From the NCBI RefSeq assembly GCF_003858645.1, contig NZ_RQJP01000004.1, forward strand, positions 1 to 64,000: DNA of 64,000 nucleotides, read 5' to 3'. Shown in pieces: positions 59,542-64,000 of this stretch. Numbering within the stretch: position 1 is the first letter of the stretch; each line of letters starts with the position of its first letter. Source of the DNA: Larkinella knui. GTDB lineage: Bacteria; Bacteroidota; Bacteroidia; Cytophagales; Spirosomataceae. The notes beneath the pieces were generated by a model. That model was not told where the DNA came from and ran no database searches. It worked only from the letters and a program-made list of their open reading frames with translations. A program made the translations under genes and the position numbers.

Positions 59542-62500
59542 GGCAAAAGAAACCGTTTGGTGAGCGAACGTCCGTCGGCGACGAGGGAAATCAGATATAT
59601 ACCGGCGGGTAGCCGATCGAGCGAATACGTCCAGACATCGGCGGGATGCACCTTGCGGGAATCGGTCAAAACGACCTGTCCCGTCATGGTAAGCAGCTGA
59701 ATCGAGGTCTGCGTAGGCTGAAACCAGTTGGTGTTCACCTGCAAGGTTTTCTGGTTGACGGAAAAGAACGTGTGCGTCGCCCATTCATCCTCTACGGCAA
59801 TGATAATTTCTTCGATCCGCACGTTGGCAACATTGGAGTACCCCGATTTTCCCGCCGTATTGACCGCCCGAATGCGGTAATAATAGGTTGTAAACTCCTG
59901 TAAGCCAACGTCCAGGTAATTGGTTTGGGCGGCTGGCTGCTGCGCAATCTCCGTAAATCCGGCGTTCGGATCGGTAGACCGTTCGACCACCACCGTAACC
60001 GCACTGTTCGACACCGCGGGCCAGGTTAGCTTCACCTGGTCGTAGTCGGCCAATTGTGCCACCAAAGTTCCGGGAATCGCCGGAGGAGCCAGGGGCGTTG
60101 TGGCGCAAACCGCGTCGGTGAAGCCCGAAACGCCGGCTGCATTTTTGGCCCGAACCCGGTAGCAGTACGCGGTATTGTCTGTCCGGTTTTTATCTTCGTA
60201 GGTTGTGGCGTTGGCGGGAACATCGGCAATTTTGGAAAACGAACCCGTCGCACTACTCCCCCGCTCGATCTCAAAACCGCTTTCGTTGTTCGATAAATCG
60301 GCCCAGGCCAGGTTAATCTGGGTCGGCGCAACGGCGGTGGCGGTCAGTCGGGTGGGCGCGGCTGGTGGCACGTTGGGTGTGGTGACACAGGCCGTGTTGG
60401 AATAATCGGACGCGCCAATCGCATTTTTGGCCCGAATCCGGTAACAATACGGTTCCGCGGGCGTCAGGCCCCGATCTTCGTAAGTTGTTCCGTTGGCCGC
60501 CACGTCCGCCAGTTTGTTAAACGTCCCGGTTTCACTCCTGCCGCGCTCAATCTCGAAGCCGGTTTCGTTGCCCGATAAATCGCCCCAACTGAGCGTGACA
60601 CTGACCGCCGATGTCGCCGTAGCCGTTAGCCGGGCGGGCGCAACGGGTGCCACATCGGGCGTCGTGGCATCGGCTACGTTGGAAAAAACCGACTGACCTG
60701 CCGGATTGGTAGCCTGAATGCGGTAAAAATACTTCGTAATGGGTTTCAGACCGGTATTCTGAAACGCCGTTGCGTTCGCTGGTGCCTCGCCAACCTTCGT
60801 CCAATCGCTGGTTCCGTTGTCACTGCGCTCGATCACAAAACCGCTTTCATTGTCCGACAAGTCAGCCCAGACCAGGTTAATCTGCGTGGCCGATACTGCC
60901 GTGGCTGTCAGCCGGGCGGGCGCCGTTGGTGGTGTCAGCGGCTTGTCCTGCGTCGTGGCGTCGGCAGTAGTGGAATAGCCGGACTCGCCAACGGCATTGG
61001 TAGCCTTGATCCGGTAAAAATACTTTGTCGCTGCGTTCAGACCGGTATTTTGATACGTCGTGGCGTTGGCGGGGAGATCGGCAATTTTCTTCCAGGTGGC
61101 TCCGTCGGGACTTTGTTCCAACTGAAAACCGGTTTCATTATCCGACACGTCGGCCCACTGCAAATTAATCTGGCTAGGCGAAACCGACGTGGCCGTCAAC
61201 CGGGCCGGGGCTGCGGGCGGACCGTCGGGCGTCGTCGCATCCGCCACGTTGGAATAGGTCGATGGACCGGCCGCGTTTTTAGCCAGAATCCGGTAATAGT
61301 ATTTGGTACGCGGTTGCAGGTTCTGATCGCTAAACGATGTGGCATTGGCACTAACATCCGCGATTTTTTGGAAAGAGACGCCATCCGTTGAGCGTTCCAG
61401 TTCAAAACCGCTTTCGGTATCGGCGTTGTCGGTCCAGGTCAGGTTGATCTGCGAAAACGAAACCGCCGTTGCCGCCAGATTGCTCGCCGGACGCGGAACG
61501 GTAAGGGCGGGCGCGGGCGTCGTTACGCAGGCTTCGTTCCCAAAATCCGATTGCGGAGCACTGTAGCGTCGGACCCGGTAACAGTATTTCGTATTGGGTG
61601 TCCGGTTGGGGTCAGAAAAGGCCCCGGTTCCGTTCGCGTCGACCTGCGCATTGCCAAGCGTCTCGTAATTTCCGCCGGATGCATTGGCCCGTTGCACTTC
61701 GTAATAATCACCTGATTTTGAGTTGGGTGCCGTCCAGCTCAGATTAACCTGCGTGGGCGACACCGCCGTTGCCACCAGGTTCGTCGGCGCACCCGGCGGA
61801 GCCGCCTGGGTCGTGGCGTCAGCTACGTCGGAAAACAACGAAGTCCCGGCGGTATTGACGGCCCGAATGCGGTAATAATACTTTTTAGACGCGCTCAGGC
61901 CGGTATTCTCGTACTTGGTGGTGTTCGCTGGCAAATCGGCAATTTTAGACCAGCTAGTGCCATCGGGACTTTGTTCGAGCTGAAAACCGTTTTCATTATC
62001 CGACACATCGGCCCATTGCAGATTAATCTGGCTGGGCGACACCGCCGTAGCCGTCAGCCGCGCCGGGGCGTTGGGCTTCGTAGGGGGCAGAGCCTGCGTG
62101 GTGGCACAGACGATGCTGGAATACGGAGCGGGTTCGTATGTCACCAGCATGACCCGGTAGCAATACTCCGTTCCCGGCGTCAGGTTGTTGTCCGTATAGC
62201 CCACCGGCGTGGTGGCAATTCGTTCAAATCGACCCGACTGACCGATTCGCCGTTCGAGGTAATAAGCGGCTTCTTTACCAATGTCCGTCCAGGTCAATTC
62301 AATGGATGTCGTGTTTTTTGCGCTTGCTTTCAGGTCGTTTACCGTGGAGGTGGGCACGGGCAGGGTCGTTGCGTCGGCGGTATTGGAGTTGGTGGTTGGG
62401 CCGCCCCGCAAACTTGCCCGGATTCGGTAATAATACCGGGTGGTGGGCTTCAAACCGGTGCTTTGGTAGGATGTGGCGTTGGCGTCGGCATCGGCCAGTT

Positions 62501-62699
62501 TGGAAAACGACCGGTTATCGGTGCTGATCTCGATTTCAAAGCCCGATTCGCCGGTGCTGTTGTCTTTCCAGGTCAGATTGATCTGGCTGCTGGACTGGGC
62601 CGAAGCCGCCAGATTGGACGGAGCGTTGTTGGTCTGGGCCAAAACGGACGTGAAGGCCAGCCACCAACCCAAAACGGCAGCGATGTGTTGTTTTTTCAT
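59538..62699 (-). CDS. Secreted protein with ten fibronectin type III modules and type A T9SS sorting tail
   Basis: 1053 residues from the ATG at 62699 (MKKQHIAAVLGWWLAFTSVL; 62720 is an alternative within the previous gene). Ten FN3 modules of about 95 residues follow the signal peptide. Each starts PxxLxAxxxSxSQINLxW and ends (A/C)xxTT. Modules 2, 4, 8 and 9 have YCYR plus a later Cys (for example YCYRVRAKNAAG and VCATT); the others have YYYR or YFYR and ADATT. The last 90 residues are the type A sorting domain (QLLTMTGQVVLTDSRK; LPAGIYLISLVADGRS). It is a modular surface or released protein, probably adhesive; no enzyme domain is seen. It overlaps the downstream lipoprotein gene. Confidence 0.9.
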   Translation of the reverse strand: MKKQHIAAVLGWWLAFTSVLAQTNNAPSNLAASAQSSSQINLTWKDNSTGESGFEIEISTDNRSFSKLADADANATSYQSTGLKPTTRYYYRIRASLRGGPTTNSNTADATTLPVPTSTVNDLKASAKNTTSIELTWTDIGKEAAYYLERRIGQSGRFERIATTPVGYTDNNLTPGTEYCYRVMLVTYEPAPYSSIVCATTQALPPTKPNAPARLTATAVSPSQINLQWADVSDNENGFQLEQSPDGTSWSKIADLPANTTKYENTGLSASKKYYYRIRAVNTAGTSLFSDVADATTQAAPPGAPTNLVATAVSPTQVNLSWTAPNSKSGDYYEVQRANASGGNYETLGNAQVDANGTGAFSDPNRTPNTKYCYRVRRYSAPQSDFGNEACVTTPAPALTVPRPASNLAATAVSFSQINLTWTDNADTESGFELERSTDGVSFQKIADVSANATSFSDQNLQPRTKYYYRILAKNAAGPSTYSNVADATTPDGPPAAPARLTATSVSPSQINLQWADVSDNETGFQLEQSPDGATWKKIADLPANATTYQNTGLNAATKYFYRIKATNAVGESGYSTTADATTQDKPLTPPTAPARLTATAVSATQINLVWADLSDNESGFVIERSDNGTSDWTKVGEAPANATAFQNTGLKPITKYFYRIQATNPAGQSVFSNVADATTPDVAPVAPARLTATATSAVSVTLSWGDLSGNETGFEIERGRSETGTFNKLADVAANGTTYEDRGLTPAEPYCYRIRAKNAIGASDYSNTACVTTPNVPPAAPTRLTATAVAPTQINLAWADLSNNESGFEIERGSSATGSFSKIADVPANATTYEDKNRTDNTAYCYRVRAKNAAGVSGFTDAVCATTPLAPPAIPGTLVAQLADYDQVKLTWPAVSNSAVTVVVERSTDPNAGFTEIAQQPAAQTNYLDVGLQEFTTYYYRIRAVNTAGKSGYSNVANVRIEEIIIAVEDEWATHTFFSVNQKTLQVNTNWFQPTQTSIQLLTMTGQVVLTDSRKVHPADVWTYSLDRLPAGIYLISLVADGRSLTKRFLLP

Positions 62700-62710
62700 G
62701 AGTTTTTCAG

Positions 62711-64000
62711 TTAGCGCCACTCCACGCCGATGGGGTCGGTGGGGTCACTTTCGCGTTTGTCGGGTTGAACGGCTACCAGGGTGTAGAAATAGGCAATACC
62801 GGGGGTGGCTTCGCGGTCGATGTACTCGGTCTGGCGTCCCGGCAAGGTGCCAATTAGCCGGGGGCGGTCGGTTTTGTCGGTGTAGCGATATACCACAATT
62901 TTGTCCAGGTTCCGATCCAGCGGCTCATCCCACGCTATGCGAACGCCCTGATTGACAGCCAGTACTTTAATGCCGCGCAACGGAAGCACCGGCGACAACG
63001 GTCGAAAATACTCACTGGTGGCCGTGCTGAAGGCACTTTCTTTGGCATCGGTCCGGTACGCCTTGATCCGGTACGAATACCGCCGGCCCGGCTGCACGGT
63101 CGTATCGGCGTAGGCGTTGCGGGCGCGATCCTTCGGCGTCTGGCGATACAGCAACGTTTCTTTCTGGTTGGTTTCGACGCGATAAACCGCATACCCCGCG
63201 ATGTAAGGATCGATTTCTTTCATATTATCCCACACCACCAGCACGCCTTTTTCCTGCCGCAAAACCACCGGATTGAACGGCGTCGCCACGCGGTCGGGCA
63301 GGCGCATGGACGTATGCACTTCGTTGCTTTTGGGGCCGACATGGTAGCTGGTATTCAAAGCCGCTACGGCCCAGCGGTAACTCACTCCGATGGGCAGGTT
63401 TTTGGTCGGAATGGCAAAATGAATCACCGAATCCCGTGTTTCGATCAGGCCCGAATAGGGTTGTAAAGGCGTGCCGGGGCCGGTCGAGTTGTAGAGGTAA
63501 TAGCCGCGTGTGTCGAAATCAGCGCGTTGCCAGCTAAACCGCAGGGTATCATTGCCTTCACTCACCCGCAGAAACGAAGGCGAAACGACCGCCGGGCGAT
63601 AGGCTTTCACCATGCCCGACACAATCACCGATGCCGCCATCTGGCCGTAGGTGCCGTTGGGCCGGAGCTGGTAGTAATAGCTTTCGACGGGTTCGACCCG
63701 GTTATCGAGAAAAACCGTGTCGGCAGGCTGGGCCGAGCCGATGCGGGCATAACCGTCGTCGTAGCGGGTGCTGCGCCAGATTTCCACCGATCGCAGGTCG
63801 TTGGTACTCGACAACTGCCACGAAAGCCGGATGGCGCCGTTTTTTTCGTCGCTGGTGGCTTTCAATGCCGCAATGACGGGCAGGGCTTCTCCATCGCGCA
63901 GGTTGGTAATCGTCAGCGTATCAGACGGTTGGCCTTCGTTGCCCAACAGGTCGATGGGAATGACGACATACTGATAAATCATTTTCCGGCGCGCGTCGCG
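62711..64000 (-). CDS. Fibronectin type III-domain protein, 5' end beyond the window (partial)
   Basis: At least 430 residues. The reading frame stays open to the right edge (codons before MIYQYVVIPI continue in frame), so the start lies beyond 64000. It has a run of about four FN3-like modules, for example VIAALKATSDEKNGAIRLSW, PSFLRVSEGNDTLRFSWQRA and VLAVNQGVRIAWDEPLDRNL. It ends REATPGIAYFYTLVAVQPDK followed by a short tail with no sorting domain seen. The stop codon is 12 bp upstream of the ten-module protein's start, so the three genes form one operon. Its function is unknown. Confidence 0.85.
   Translation of the reverse strand, partial: RDARRKMIYQYVVIPIDLLGNEGQPSDTLTITNLRDGEALPVIAALKATSDEKNGAIRLSWQLSSTNDLRSVEIWRSTRYDDGYARIGSAQPADTVFLDNRVEPVESYYYQLRPNGTYGQMAASVIVSGMVKAYRPAVVSPSFLRVSEGNDTLRFSWQRADFDTRGYYLYNSTGPGTPLQPYSGLIETRDSVIHFAIPTKNLPIGVSYRWAVAALNTSYHVGPKSNEVHTSMRLPDRVATPFNPVVLRQEKGVLVVWDNMKEIDPYIAGYAVYRVETNQKETLLYRQTPKDRARNAYADTTVQPGRRYSYRIKAYRTDAKESAFSTATSEYFRPLSPVLPLRGIKVLAVNQGVRIAWDEPLDRNLDKIVVYRYTDKTDRPRLIGTLPGRQTEYIDREATPGIAYFYTLVAVQPDKRESDPTDPIGVEWR

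Overview
This window looks like a chromosomal segment of a Bacteroidota bacterium of the Cytophagales, most like the Spirosoma/Larkinella group. The assignment rests on TonB-dependent receptors, a SusC/SusD pair, the gliding lipoprotein GldJ, type IX secretion (T9SS) C-terminal tails of both type A and type B, a DUF4175 protein, and promoters with the Bacteroidota -7 box (TAnnTTTG). Genus and species cannot be fixed from the sequence alone.

Left end (1-20 kb): the window opens inside the 5' end of a 16S rRNA gene read leftwards, with its leader, boxA-like element and promoter. Next come pruA, thrC and a TPR protein. Positions 5340-5720 hold a dense cluster of DnaA boxes, which I read as the chromosomal replication origin (oriC). 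To its right, on the minus strand, lie an Ig-like lipoprotein, a zinc-binding methyltransferase, mnmG (with a parS-like palindrome in its leader), a large coiled-coil DUF4175 protein, a ComF-type phosphoribosyltransferase (plus strand), gldJ and mfd.

Middle (20-34 kb): mostly single housekeeping or stress genes. They include an orphan barstar-like protein, a ring-cleaving dioxygenase plus carboxylesterase pair resembling MhqO/MhqD, a TonB receptor behind a TPP riboswitch, a cystathionine gamma-synthase/lyase, a VTT membrane protein, prfB with its programmed +1 frameshift, an Rpn-type nuclease, lpdA, and an unrecognised exported protein built from four copies of one repeat. Several gene ends carry long inverted repeats.

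Right half (34-64 kb): surface nutrient capture. A minus-strand operon encodes a TonB receptor, a beta-helix lipoprotein and a beta-propeller phytase. Beside it are a membrane-anchored TPR/HTH regulator and a divergent Oar-like receptor. Then come a T9SS type B adhesin-like protein, dps and a GAPDH-family gene. A FecI/FecR-SusC/SusD locus follows, with a DUF1080 (3-keto-glycoside hydrolase) protein and a Tat-exported Gfo/Idh/MocA oxidoreductase, which together suggest oxidation and cleavage of an imported sugar. The window ends in a minus-strand set of fibronectin type III proteins and a small lipoprotein; the last gene runs off the edge.

The points most worth following up are oriC with the nearby rrn operon, the phytate locus with its 11-bp-period direct repeats, a possible antisense RNA terminator in front of susC, the four-repeat exported protein, and the alternating disulfide pattern in the ten-module FN3 protein.
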